Position numbers and translations under genes: made by a program
The notes under the pieces: model-generated
The model's database searches: none
What the model was told of the DNA's origin: nothing
What the model saw: the letters and a program-made list of their open reading frames with translations, nothing else
Origin: Planctomycetaceae bacterium
Lineage (GTDB): Bacteria > Planctomycetota > Planctomycetia > Planctomycetales > Planctomycetaceae
Direction of reading: 5' to 3'
Length of the DNA stretch: 33,876 bases
NCBI GenBank assembly: GCA_029259815.1
Contig: JAJDEJ010000234.1
Location: 1-33,876, forward strand
Shown here: piece by piece, positions 20,401 through 27,521 of the stretch
How positions within the stretch are numbered: the stretch's first letter is position 1
Layout of the letters: each line of letters begins with the position of its first letter

Positions 20401-20806
20401 TTTCCTGCGAGATCAAAGCCTGCGCAGGGCTGTAGACTTCAGCGATCACTTTGTCAGCATGATTTCGCGCGAGTCCAAGACTCTTGACCGCGAATTGCTG
20501 GAAGGCATCACCGGCTGGTCCACCTGCGACCACCAACAAGGGAATCGTTGGAATGTCTCGCCCGTGACTTCTGACGGATTCGACCCGATCTTGAAGCACT
20601 CGAAGATTGCAACGTGCGTCGCAGCGAATGCCCCATCGCTTCTGCCCACGAGATTGATGGACCAACTGAGCTAAGGCATGATCCTGTACATCTTGGGATG
20701 CCCAGCTGACATCAAGCACACCATACTCACCTGCCCGAACGGCAGCGATTGCGATTGAGGGATCGCATCGCTGAGCAGGACACAGTGCCAGCACGCAAGG
20801 AGTCAT
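14435..20806 (-). CDS. PUFA/enediyne-like synthase: 2x nitronate-monooxygenase-like, KS, AT, ACP
   Basis: A 2123-residue frame. Residues ~1-290 and ~300-620 are two flavin-dependent TIM-barrel domains of the nitronate monooxygenase/PfaD type. The second has 'FEGRECGGHVGP' and 'VFAGGIHDE'; the first has the altered 'LKGHEAGGRV'. These would be enoyl reductases. After a charged linker come a ketosynthase (~744-1200; Cys in 'DAACASSL', His in 'EAHSTGT' and 'SMIGHAKTAAG'), a malonyl-type acyltransferase (~1320-1630; 'FPGQGSQS', Ser in 'GHSFGEYV', His in 'AAFHTPAL'), a long Pro/Ser-rich linker, and one ACP (~1975-2055; phosphopantetheine Ser in 'LGIDSIKTVE'). The frame ends 9 codons after the A10 run, and KR follows in another frame. 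No thioesterase is seen. The gene starts 852 nt after the second permease gene, with its own likely promoter. PUFA synthases usually have tandem ACPs; only one is visible here. Confidence 0.94.
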   Translation of the reverse strand: MTPCVLALCPAQRCDPSIAIAAVRAGEYGVLDVSWASQDVQDHALAQLVHQSRGQKRWGIRCDARCNLRVLQDRVESVRSHGRDIPTIPLLVVAGGPAGDAFQQFAVKSLGLARNHADKVIAEVYSPAQALISQEMGFDGVVLKGHEAGGRVSRKSAFLLIQSLQDRLLIPFWVQGGIGPQTAAAAMLSGAAGIVLREQLWLAKESPLDDSERKYFLQLDGSETVCIGDEKGQFRFFSRTARETLQDLERQFIVGEAWPTAMFERLNSTLVEGTTPASDVPIPLGQEIAFARNLAEKYQTVGGILGAYRREIAKCLTLAPEQQALRPDGPLAKVHGVKFPILQGPMTRVSDVPDFCQQVADGGGLPFLALALLRGSAVQNLMSTVSKRLGDQSWGVGILGFVSPELRNEQLKAILAHPPKFAIIAGGRPGQAKELEEAGISTYLHVPSRGLLEVFIRDGARKFIFEGRECGGHVGPQCSFSLWQSAISTLLDAKVDDPENFQIVFAGGIHDEISAAMVATMAAPLVERGMKIGVLMGTAYLFTHEAVTSGAITEEFQRQALECGDTALVESGVGHATRCAITPFVSDFSDKKRELLLTGASAEEIRGGLEMFNIGRLRIASKGVARRSSLENGDSKPTSDGKSEPVEEDAKARAVREAAAELAQDPSELITVDTETQRRAGMYMIGEVAALRDKIVSITELHEQASQGGMETLRRIAESESPSASADTLKTSLRAGQRRSRGRDLAIIGMSGMFPDSPDLRIYWQNILNRFDAIREVPADRWDWKEFFSTDRFERDKVYSKWGGFLDDVVIDPLKYQIPPASLFSIEPIQLLALEVAAEALRDGGYDRADFPRERTSVIYAAAGSHDHAMRYAFRTMMRHYLPMAEGLTPEQRTSIYQSMEDQLPEWTEDSFAGFLMNVVAGRISNRFDLGGTNFVVDAACASSLAALQAAAEQLRAGVCDAALVGAVDGTTNALCYMCFAKTHALSPDGHSKSFDDAADGIALGEGLGAMVLKRLADAERDGDNIYAVITGIGSSSDGRNRSLTAPYSAGQLSALERAYADAEVSPASVSLIEAHSTGTTVGDQVECEALSQVIRNANGQPQSCAVGSVKSMIGHAKTAAGIASLIKTTLALNHRTLPPSIGVKSPNPVLKDAASPLYVNSETRPWLVGPDHSPRRAGVSSFGFGGTNFHVVLEEYEGAYHDGFQLDFSPRSCELFAWKRATRQELCSTIDELLSDIDEVPASNIAELASAIFHEEQRRSKQSSEAVHGNSCRLALTASTVADLQEKLRDATRQISEAGTVQVKGVFYSEAEPTSPQEVCFLFPGQGSQSVNMLRDLVVAHPQLHSLFESADAACTGILEKPLSNAIFPPPAFDDVTKQKLQEEVNDTRVAQPALAVVDLFCMELLSRYGIRPAMVAGHSFGEYVALSAAGVITRDDLFRLAALRGQACDYAGREVPGAMAAVNAGEAKTRAGLEAIVSDALIANLNAPDQTVIAGSVETIDSAVDQLNRNGYSARKLKVTAAFHTPALAEGAQILSNHLTDVKVASPSLPVFSNTISAAYPDDPDAIRELLSRHLIEPVKFHNQLQQMYDEGARTFIEVGPGSVLTNLVDRCLYDQPHVALAVAPSGPNGWIGWGNVIARLFALGLPIQISPWFEHRRLPAQGLRPYLESVREKVSRKPTDWIVNTNRAEPVSGIQQPRPKPLIPKTVQQTEPPQSQLLLSTVPQPSPAKQIHKELVVGNGHGGRSDDAHSTVVSSPARTLPQATAPRKPRTASRHDSTPPSPTSFSPKSPPVTTSLQHEGIGHNGSVVGPQCTILSESNQLMSRWLDLQERQLETNERFLDMHERIALTSLATGDGLESIPSHTLPERPLPSRRRSVSPRPISPRSRNGLSANPPVPSESGRAASTGASNRPTITPAPAPRAVTPVSPTIVNPKATTVAPAHVSISGNGSPGGNGHSVNETLEPSVSNSRGADVNAPPHTEDFRQDLLKAVSERTGYPIEMLKEDALLEADLGIDSIKTVEIFSSLTEYHQYMPGGDGAEEESLSEFAKLKTLHDIVNLYDQGRSNFTSPAGESLTDPQGDGENPVSNDGAPLQRYEVTPVAAPVGEAEKKNSPANAPSL
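14463..14472 (-). other. A10 slippery run at the synthase frame junction
   Basis: The coding strand reads GCC GAA AAA AAA AAT TCC in the upstream frame. The downstream KR frame is reached by a -1 ribosomal slip (AAA-AAA on AAA-AAA) or by transcripts carrying eleven A. Runs of nine or more A are known substrates for RNA-polymerase slippage, and A-AAA-AAN fits bacterial -1 frameshift sites. If no slip occurs, translation ends at the TGA at 14435-14437. No stimulatory stem-loop was established. Confidence 0.7.
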
Positions 20807-20890
20807 CGTTGAAGGGACCCTTAAAGAAATCCTTACTTCGTGTTAGCGTCAGACGCTCGCAGTTTTAACGATCATGATTTGGCATACTGA

Positions 20891-20914
20891 TCTGCCAAGT
20901 GGTGACATGGCAGA
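20891..20914. promoter_or_regulatory. Perfect 7-bp dyad at the presumed transcription start (operator candidate)
   Basis: Arms TCTGCCA and TGGCAGA are perfect inverted repeats separated by 10 nt; GT/AC inside the spacer extends the symmetry past an A-A mismatch. The dyad begins 10 nt after the predicted -10 box on the minus strand, so it would overlap the transcription start, the usual position for a repressor site. The regulator is not in the window. Confidence 0.45.
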
Positions 20915-20923
20915 CGCCATACC

Positions 20924-20952
20924 AATATTCCCATTTCCCTTCCGTTTGTCAC
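20924..20952 (-). promoter_or_regulatory. Sigma70-like promoter for the synthase genes
   Basis: On the minus strand GTGACA (20952-20947; 5 of 6 to TTGACA) is followed after exactly 17 nt by AATATT (20929-20924; 4 of 6 to TATAAT). The start codon of the first synthase lies about 118 nt downstream. The -10 match is modest, so this is a candidate only; the two dyads placed around it add weight. Confidence 0.4.
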
Positions 20953-20954
20953 AT

Positions 20955-20980
20955 GTAAACACGTAACCATTTGAGTTTAC
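20955..20980. promoter_or_regulatory. Dyad just upstream of the -35 box (activator-site candidate)
   Basis: GTAAAC and GTTTAC form a 6-bp inverted repeat with a 14-nt spacer. It lies 2 nt upstream of the predicted -35 box of the synthase promoter, where activators commonly bind. A 6-bp dyad can arise by chance, so this is weak on its own. Confidence 0.3.
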
Positions 20981-21658
20981 GTCGATAGTGGACGGTTATT
21001 CACACGTGATTGTTGCACCAACCTCGTGTCAGCGCTCCACATCCTGTGCATAAAGAGTGGCATGTTTGCCCATTTTGTAGTCAAGTAACCGGTTCTTGAA
21101 ATTCATCATCCGAACCACGTTTCCACCTCACCACGAGCTCTCGAAGATGCATGTGTCATGACGGATGAGTGAATGCGGATCGACCGTCGCAGTGGTCAGC
21201 ACCGACCGAACCGTACTCTTCGATTTGGAATCTTTTGTCCCATAACCGACTCTCGAATCAAACAAAAAAATCGAAATCCGATAGAAAGGTGGCACCAACT
21301 CATCCCAAGCACTCACCCGATTGACGAATCTCAAACAGCGTGACAAGCGGAAGTCCTGAAACGCTGGAAGACTCCTTTTGTTTCTCGCAGCAAACGAGTC
21401 GGAGCTACGGCGGTCCGTCGAGATAGCCCGCACGATTTTCAAATCTGGCGAGTCCTGCCAGATTCTGGAGTATCTCGCAACTCGATCAGTCTGCGCATTG
21501 CAGAAGACGACGGTCAACGAGCATATTCACCCAAGGGGGTTCAGGGTACTCAGGGGAAATAAAAAGTCAACGGACTTTCGGCAATATTTCCCGCTCGATC
21601 TCTGGTTCCTGGATCGACTCCAGCCTGCAATTCTGACTTGCTGATGCCCAACTCTCAG

Positions 21659-22807
21659 TTATCGCAGAGATTCGAGCGGATCGACCCGCATGGCAGACCA
21701 AGCAGGCAACAGGCCACCCACGACACCCATCGCCAATGAGAATGCCACTCCCAGAGCGACTGTTTTTCCGTCCACCACAAAAGCAAAGGCGATGGCCTTA
21801 GCACCGGTCGAGAACTCAAGTGTGAGTCCGTTCACGCCGTAACCGACGAGTGTGCCCAACAACCCGCCGACGAACGAAATCAGCAATGCTTCCACCAAAA
21901 ACGAGACCATGATTTCTCCTCGCCGAAAACCCAACAGCCGCATCACCGCGATGTCTTTTGTTCGTTGGCTGATCGCAGCGAACATTGTGTTTGTGATCCC
22001 AAATACGGCGCCGATCGCCATGAAAATGGCAATGACGATCCCTGCGGTATGGATCGAATCCGTGTCTTCCGCCTGCTTGGCGAAATGCTCAGTTTCAGTA
22101 CGGGCTTCGGCGGAGATGCGATGACTGCTCGCAATTTTCTGCGCGAGGTTGGGCGCATCGAGTGGATCTTGTGCGCGGATCACGAGCGACGAGTAACTGC
22201 CCTTGCGGCGAAACTGCTGCGACAATTCTTGAAGGCCACACCAGATCTCAGATTCAAAGACTGCGCCTTCAGCATCGAAGACGCCCACTACGGTCCACTT
22301 CTTCCGGCCAATTCCAACTTGACCCCCGAGTTCGATCCCGGCCTGTTCCTTAAACAATCGCCCTACGATGATTTCATCACGCCCAGAGCTGAAACGCCTC
22401 CCTTCGACGATCGAGACCCGAGTGTGAACCTCGAAGCCTTCTGGACGAAGACCCCGAACCTGTAACATTTCGTAAATCCCAAGCTCACTCGTGGGCTGGG
22501 TGACGACAAGGAACAACTCACGGCTGACCAGGGGCCGGCCGTCAGTGCCGCGCTTGATTCCTGAAATATGCTCGATCTCCCGTGCCGTTTGATCATCAAC
22601 CCGGCTGAGCACCTCATCAGTATTTCCTTTTGCAAGAACCACGACATTCTCCGGCTCGCCGCTGTTGTTACAGACAGCGCGGATGCCTTCGACGAAGGCA
22701 AGCATGACCGAGAGCGCCGCGACGACCAGCGTGAAGCCACCAGCCGTCATGAGAGTCGTCTTCCAGCGCACCAAGAGGTTGCGATAGTTGTAGGAAACGG
22801 GAACCAT
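21659..22807 (-). CDS. FtsX/MacB-type ABC transporter permease (second permease)
   Basis: A 382-residue permease with the MacB/FtsX layout: an N-terminal membrane helix (~18-38), a large periplasmic domain (~40-255), three C-terminal helices (~258-280, ~305-330, ~350-370) and the conserved ending 'PAWSAMRVDPLESLR'. The cytoplasmic coupling segment 'DIAVMRLLGFRRGEIM' between helices 2 and 3 is typical. It follows the methyltransferase gene by 25 nt on the same strand. With the permease at 23854-25020 it could form a heterodimer driven by the ATPase at 25179-25916. DevC-like permeases of glycolipid exporters have this size and shape. The substrate is unknown. Confidence 0.92.
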   Translation of the reverse strand: MVPVSYNYRNLLVRWKTTLMTAGGFTLVVAALSVMLAFVEGIRAVCNNSGEPENVVVLAKGNTDEVLSRVDDQTAREIEHISGIKRGTDGRPLVSRELFLVVTQPTSELGIYEMLQVRGLRPEGFEVHTRVSIVEGRRFSSGRDEIIVGRLFKEQAGIELGGQVGIGRKKWTVVGVFDAEGAVFESEIWCGLQELSQQFRRKGSYSSLVIRAQDPLDAPNLAQKIASSHRISAEARTETEHFAKQAEDTDSIHTAGIVIAIFMAIGAVFGITNTMFAAISQRTKDIAVMRLLGFRRGEIMVSFLVEALLISFVGGLLGTLVGYGVNGLTLEFSTGAKAIAFAFVVDGKTVALGVAFSLAMGVVGGLLPAWSAMRVDPLESLR

Positions 22808-22832
22808 GAAGGCGTATTGTCCTCAGTTGGGA

Positions 22833-23792
22833 TTAGAGCTCGCTTGCGTTGCATCGTGAAAGCACAACATCAAGTTCGCCCAGAGCACTCTTGATCGGTC
22901 CGTCAATCCTCTGCGGCCTGCCATTGCGAAATGGACACAGGTATCGACCGGGCAGGTAATCGTTCGGAATCCGGTAGGCTTGAAATCCTGCTTCGAAGAA
23001 CTTCTCCAGGACATCCTCCGGTCGATCGTCTGAATCCTTCCATAGTCGTGGAGTCACTTCAATCAAAAACTCGGTGTCAGGCGGACAACATTGGATCAAC
23101 TTGTTCATGCCGGCGATGACTGAGGGCTCTGCGCCTTCCACGTCGATCTTGATCAATCGGACGCGCCCCAACTCGTCGTCATGGATCATGTCGTCCAACG
23201 GAGCCGCATCGACCTCGGCGTCGGGGCGTCGGCGATCACGTTGATTTCTTGTTGACGTCAATCCCAGGCTAAACGGAGAACCTCCGTAGACATTGAGCTT
23301 TGTCACCATGCTCGCTGCGGCCATGTTCACTGCACGTACATTCTCACAATGAGGATTGAGGGACAGATTCTCTTTGAGCAAGTCGAACGTTGTGGGTGAC
23401 GCCTCAATTGCGACCACACGGCCCTGCTCTCCGACAAGTTTCGATGCCAGTACCGAGTGGTAGCCGATGTTCGCCCCGACATCGACGAAGACGTTCCCCG
23501 GTTTCAAGCGACGCTTGATGAACTCGGTGATGTCAGGCTCCCAAATACCAAACAGGTAAAGGTAGAGAGAGACAAAATCCGGGAGCAGACAGGTCAATCG
23601 CGATCCATTGAGAAGCTGCGCTTCCTTCCGCGTCGTCCCGCGGCGAAAGTAGGAAATCGCCAGATCCATTCCCAACACTGTCATCAAAGGCAGCAAAAGC
23701 AATCGTCGGCTGGCTCTCGAAAGAAACGGCGGCGATTCCTCATGGGTTTGCAGTCTCTGGAGAAGCTGCCTCACGTTTTCGACGATCAGCAT
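22833..23792 (-). CDS. FkbM family SAM-dependent methyltransferase
   Basis: A 319-residue protein. A helical N-terminal part of about 95 residues precedes the methyltransferase domain, with SAM-binding motif I 'VDVGANIGYHS' (103-113), acidic motif 'VVAIEASP' and the FkbM-typical 'IKIDVEGAEPSVI'. FkbM enzymes mostly O-methylate sugars or polyketide-like products. The ATG at 23792 is chosen because AAAGGA lies about 9 nt upstream. The open frame continues to 23966, but that would overlap the permease gene by more than 100 nt. The gene sits between the two permease genes with 61- and 25-nt gaps. That placement inside the exporter genes suggests it modifies the exported molecule. Confidence 0.88.
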   Translation of the reverse strand: MLIVENVRQLLQRLQTHEESPPFLSRASRRLLLLPLMTVLGMDLAISYFRRGTTRKEAQLLNGSRLTCLLPDFVSLYLYLFGIWEPDITEFIKRRLKPGNVFVDVGANIGYHSVLASKLVGEQGRVVAIEASPTTFDLLKENLSLNPHCENVRAVNMAAASMVTKLNVYGGSPFSLGLTSTRNQRDRRRPDAEVDAAPLDDMIHDDELGRVRLIKIDVEGAEPSVIAGMNKLIQCCPPDTEFLIEVTPRLWKDSDDRPEDVLEKFFEAGFQAYRIPNDYLPGRYLCPFRNGRPQRIDGPIKSALGELDVVLSRCNASEL

Positions 23793-23853
23793 GGCACGGA
23801 CATCCTTTTGCAAACAGTGGAAGCAACGATTCAATGACAGAGCTTCCATTGCT

Positions 23854-25020
23854 CTATGCGATGTCGGAAAACACTTCAGTGACTTTGATTCCCCGTGCCG
23901 TCCATGCGGGAATGATACTTCCCATAAACGCAGCCAAAGCTCCCAGAAACATTCCCCGAGGTACAAAGCTCACTGGAACGGGAAACATTCGAAGGAATGC
24001 AATGGTGTATGGCAGTTGGTCTGCTTCGTTCAGCGCCGAGAGTCCGAACGCAAGAGCAGCTCCGAGCCCGCCGCTCAGTGTCCCGACAATTAATGCCTCC
24101 GAAACGACCATAACAATGATGAAGTTCGGAGAGAATCCCAAGACCTTGAGAACTGCCATCTCGGTCCTTCTCTCACGCGTGGAAATGCTGATGCTGTTGG
24201 AGATCACCACCAACATGTCGATGAGCAGAACAAGCACCACCATATTGACGATCGCCAGGATGCTCTCCGTTTTCCCTGCTATGCGCGCGGCGCTGGCGGC
24301 TTCAGTCTCGACTTTCACCTCCTCTCGGCTGTTGGCGAACATCTGCTCCACTGTCGCAGCGATTTGTCGCCCTGTCTCTTCATTGCCCACTCGGAGCCAA
24401 ATGACATTGACTGTTTCATCATCTCCAGTGCCTTGTTGAAAATAATCTTCCCGAAAGAAAAAGTTAGATCCCCACTTGCCAGCAGGGACGACTCCGACGA
24501 TGTGAAACTCCAGGTCTTTGCCCGGATGCGTCGCACTAAAGAGAGTGAATCGCTGTCCGACTTTCCACTTCATCGCGTCCATCATGTGTAGGCCGACCAA
24601 TGCTCCAATCTTGTCGTGCTTGATGGCTTGGAGGGAGGCTGGATCCAACTCCTCGAGCCCAGGATGCATTGCCTGAAGATTATCGATCCGCGTCGCAATG
24701 CCGAGCCCGAAGCGATCGCTCCGTTTCGATTCGTCGAGGAATCCAAAGTAATAGTGCCAGATTGTCCAGTCTTGGACATTACGGACACGGGTCACTTGAT
24801 CGATATATCGGGAAGGCAGTTCGCTAGGGGTAATCCATCGGTTGACGACGACCAGTCTCGTATTGCTCGAAGTTGAACTCACGAGTCGGTTGACGAGTGA
24901 CGTCGTCGAACCCACCACTGTGTAGACCATCGTGAAAACGATGACCGCCAATGCGGTCAATGTCGTCCGCACTCGATTCCGACTCAGATTCTTGATGATC
25001 AGGGTGCAGAGTGTTCTCAT
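23854..25020 (-). CDS. FtsX/MacB-type ABC transporter permease (first permease)
   Basis: A 388-residue permease with a basic N-terminus ('NLSRNRVRTTLT'), one membrane helix (~20-42), a periplasmic domain and three C-terminal helices. The coupling segment 'EMAVLKVLGFSPNFI' lies between helices 2 and 3, and the end 'PAWTARGIKVTEVFSDIA' is family-like. It lies 158 nt after the ATPase gene on the same strand. Sequence differs clearly from the permease at 21659-22807, so the pair is not a recent duplication. Probable partner of the ATPase and HlyD-type protein in a tripartite exporter. Confidence 0.93.
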   Translation of the reverse strand: MRTLCTLIIKNLSRNRVRTTLTALAVIVFTMVYTVVGSTTSLVNRLVSSTSSNTRLVVVNRWITPSELPSRYIDQVTRVRNVQDWTIWHYYFGFLDESKRSDRFGLGIATRIDNLQAMHPGLEELDPASLQAIKHDKIGALVGLHMMDAMKWKVGQRFTLFSATHPGKDLEFHIVGVVPAGKWGSNFFFREDYFQQGTGDDETVNVIWLRVGNEETGRQIAATVEQMFANSREEVKVETEAASAARIAGKTESILAIVNMVVLVLLIDMLVVISNSISISTRERRTEMAVLKVLGFSPNFIIVMVVSEALIVGTLSGGLGAALAFGLSALNEADQLPYTIAFLRMFPVPVSFVPRGMFLGALAAFMGSIIPAWTARGIKVTEVFSDIA

Positions 25021-25178
25021 CGCAACCTGCTCAATAAGGTCTGTGCCAAAAGGGTTCGCCTCGCCGATACTCGAATGTGTCCTCGAGTCTGGATATTACG
25101 CCGCCACATGAAGTTTTTGTGTTGAGGGGTCATTGAGCTCTGCTGTCGTTTCTACCGCTTGGCCAAACCGTTCTTGAT

Positions 25179-25916
25179 CTATGTCAGGGTCCCCTGCCAG
25201 CCCGGGAAAGCCGCCCCGATTGTCGACTCGTCACCGGCGACTAACCGACCATCTTCGAGTCTGATGAGGCGAGCTGCCCGTGACGCGGCTCGAGGGTCGT
25301 GAGTGACGAGAATGATCGTCTTTTCGAGACGGTTCTGAAGCAGGTCAAGCAGGTCAAGGATCTCTTCGGACGTATGACCATCGAGGTCTCCGGTCGGTTC
25401 GTCGGCCACGATAATGCTGGGATCGGTCACGAGCGCGCGGGCAATTCCCACTCGCTGCTGTTCACCCCCGGACATCTGTCCCGGCCGGTGACTGAGACGA
25501 TGATTCAGTCCGACGAGCTTCAAAGCCGTGAGAACTTGTCGTCGTCGTCTCCGAGCCGAGAGGCCAAATTGCAACAACGGCAACTCGACATTCTCGTAGG
25601 CGGAGAGCACGGGAATCAAGTGGTAGAACTGAAAGATGAATCCGACATGATGCACACGCCACTGCGACACTTCCGCTTCGCTGAGCTTGGCTATGTCGAC
25701 GCCGTCGAGAAAGAGTTGCCCTTTCGTCGGACGATCCAGTCCCGCGATGAGATTCAGCAATGTGCTCTTGCCTGATCCACTGGGGCCGATCAAGCCGACG
25801 AATTCACCTTCGGAGACTTGAAAGTCCACCCCTCGAATCACTCGGACCGTCTCGCTTCCACGCGTGTAATGCTTGTGGACGTCGATCAGATGCAAAAGAG
25901 TCGAGTTCGCGGCCAT
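25179..25916 (-). CDS. ABC transporter ATPase of the MacB/LolD/DevA type
   Basis: A 245-residue nucleotide-binding protein with Walker A GPSGSGKST (44-52), Q-loop Gln 96, signature MSGGEQQR (148-155), Walker B IIVADEP (168-174) and H-loop His 206 ('LVTHD'). The length and the signature place it in the family that pairs with FtsX/MacB-type permeases (LolD, MacB NBD, DevA). It lies between the HlyD-type gene (126 nt upstream) and the first permease gene, in the same order as devB-devC-devA-type sets but with the ATPase in the middle. All catalytic residues are present, so it should be active. Confidence 0.96.
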   Translation of the reverse strand: MAANSTLLHLIDVHKHYTRGSETVRVIRGVDFQVSEGEFVGLIGPSGSGKSTLLNLIAGLDRPTKGQLFLDGVDIAKLSEAEVSQWRVHHVGFIFQFYHLIPVLSAYENVELPLLQFGLSARRRRRQVLTALKLVGLNHRLSHRPGQMSGGEQQRVGIARALVTDPSIIVADEPTGDLDGHTSEEILDLLDLLQNRLEKTIILVTHDPRAASRAARLIRLEDGRLVAGDESTIGAAFPGWQGTLT

Positions 25917-26042
25917 CTCTGTTTGTATGTCAATACGGTTCGGCGTAATTGTCGTTCAGCGATCATCTGCTTGGACATCCTTGTCTGGTCCATTCGCCAA
26001 GCAGTTGCTAAGGAAAAGGTAACCAGTATCGCCTTTTCTACC

Positions 26043-27521
26043 TTAGTCACTGACCGTCGGCACTTCCTGTCCCTCCTCGAATTCAACACCATCGGCGATA
26101 ATGACGAGTTCGCCTTCCGACAGGCCTTCAGTGACCTCCACCGTTCCATCGTTCTCGATAGAGTTTCCCACTTGAACGAGCCGCTTTCTCGCCCTTTTGT
26201 TTTCGTCAAGGACGAAGACGTGAAAATCGCCCTCTGTTCCGGCGAGAGACCTGCGCGGAACAATGACCGTTTCGTCTTCTGCATCGACATTTCGCAAGAA
26301 GCTGACGCTGCAGTTCATGTCCGGCAATAGTGTCGCGTCGGCATCGAGTATCTTGACGATCACTTCCATGATCCCCCGTTGGCGGTTGACCACCGCGCCG
26401 AGCCGGTCAACCTCGCCGTGGAATAGGCGATCCGGATAGGCCTCGGTCGTGATTTCGCAAGTCTGCCCGGTCTTGACCAACGAGAGATCGCGTTCAGAAA
26501 CTGCGACGACAGCCGTCAGCTGAGTCAAATCCGCGATGACAAAGAGACTTTCGCCCGGCGCTCCTCCTCTCACGAATTGGCCCAACTCGACGTTTCTTTC
26601 CAAGATAGTACCTGCCTGTGGCGCAAGGATTTTGGCATGTTCATAGTTATAGGTCGCCTGAACCAGCGCTGCTTCTGTCCGCCTGACTTCCGCTTCTCCG
26701 ACCTCGATTTGCTCGGGGCGAGTACCCTGCTCTAGGCTTTCCAATGCATGAGCAGCCAATCGCTCATTAGCGATCGCTTGTTCCAACGATGCCTGCGCCC
26801 TCTCGTGTTGGGCCTTCGCATTGGTACCGATCAGGCGCGTCTCACGATCCAACGTCTTTTCAGCACTTTCACGCTGCGATCGCGCGGCATCCAACTTGGC
26901 CCGTCCCTGATTGATCTCCGCAGCAGGAGTCCCCGCCTTCAGTTCGTTCAAGCGAGCGAGTGAACCGTCAAGGGCAGCCTTCGCTTGATCCAACTCTGCT
27001 TTATACCGTGCATCTTCCAAGCGGATGCACATGTCGCCCATTTGTACCACCATTCCCTCTTCAATAGGCACCTCCACAACGGTTCCAGGGACCTCGGCGC
27101 TAAGATGGATCAGGTTGGGAACCTTGATGAAGCCGGTCGTACTCAAAAACTGCCGATCCCGTGGCTCGACTCGCATGGTCACGATTTGTCCCGGAGCCTC
27201 GCCGCCGAGGCTTGTCAGAAACTCTTTAACCGTGGCTCCTGCTTTCGTGTTTTGGGTAATTTGAGCCAGGAAAGCGCTCGCACGTTGTCCCTTGTCATGC
27301 AGAATGACGGCAGCGAGTCCAGCAAGAATGATCAGGATGAAGGCTCGGCGAATCCACGATCTCGACGGACCCCATCGTTCGCGGTTGCTCAGCTGGAGAC
27401 TTCGGAGTTCGTCCGATACGTCCCGCGATTCGACCTCATCGCGCACGGCACCATTTCCCCCATCGGCGTGATCCTGCCGTTTGGGGGCTGCGGTCGCAAC
27501 TCGCGCACTAGTTCGCGACAT
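26043..27521 (-). CDS. HlyD-family periplasmic adaptor (membrane fusion protein, DevB-like)
   Basis: A 492-residue adaptor. The cytoplasmic N-terminus (about 55 residues, charged) precedes one membrane helix ('AFILIILAGLAAVIL'). The periplasmic part has a split lipoyl/barrel-sandwich domain ('GTVVEVPIEEGMVVQMGD' and 'AGTILERNVELGQFV') flanking a long coiled-coil hairpin rich in Ala/Glu/Arg, then a beta-barrel and membrane-proximal domain. Such proteins join an inner-membrane ABC exporter to a TolC-type channel. ATG 27521 is chosen because AAGGTG lies 6 nt upstream; the open frame runs to 27593 without a good start. It is the first gene of the minus-strand exporter set and diverges from the outer-membrane factor genes. 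Confidence 0.92.
   Translation of the reverse strand: MSRTSARVATAAPKRQDHADGGNGAVRDEVESRDVSDELRSLQLSNRERWGPSRSWIRRAFILIILAGLAAVILHDKGQRASAFLAQITQNTKAGATVKEFLTSLGGEAPGQIVTMRVEPRDRQFLSTTGFIKVPNLIHLSAEVPGTVVEVPIEEGMVVQMGDMCIRLEDARYKAELDQAKAALDGSLARLNELKAGTPAAEINQGRAKLDAARSQRESAEKTLDRETRLIGTNAKAQHERAQASLEQAIANERLAAHALESLEQGTRPEQIEVGEAEVRRTEAALVQATYNYEHAKILAPQAGTILERNVELGQFVRGGAPGESLFVIADLTQLTAVVAVSERDLSLVKTGQTCEITTEAYPDRLFHGEVDRLGAVVNRQRGIMEVIVKILDADATLLPDMNCSVSFLRNVDAEDETVIVPRRSLAGTEGDFHVFVLDENKRARKRLVQVGNSIENDGTVEVTEGLSEGELVIIADGVEFEEGQEVPTVSD

Larger units (their letters stand above)
20807..21658. other. Intergenic region between exporter genes and synthase genes
   Basis: This 852-nt stretch has no frame with family resemblance; the open frames in it look like chance. 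The synthase-proximal 180 nt hold a promoter-like pair and two dyads, described separately, and a short AAGGGACCCTT palindrome at 20812-20822 just ahead of the start codon. The exporter-proximal 600 nt (21000-21658) show nothing I recognise. Its length suggests that the synthase genes are transcribed separately from the exporter genes. Confidence 0.6.

Noticed and set aside
21128-21517. Open minus-strand frame of 129 codons in the synthase-exporter gap
   Set aside because: No signal peptide, domain or ribosome-binding site; composition looks like chance and no family resemblance.
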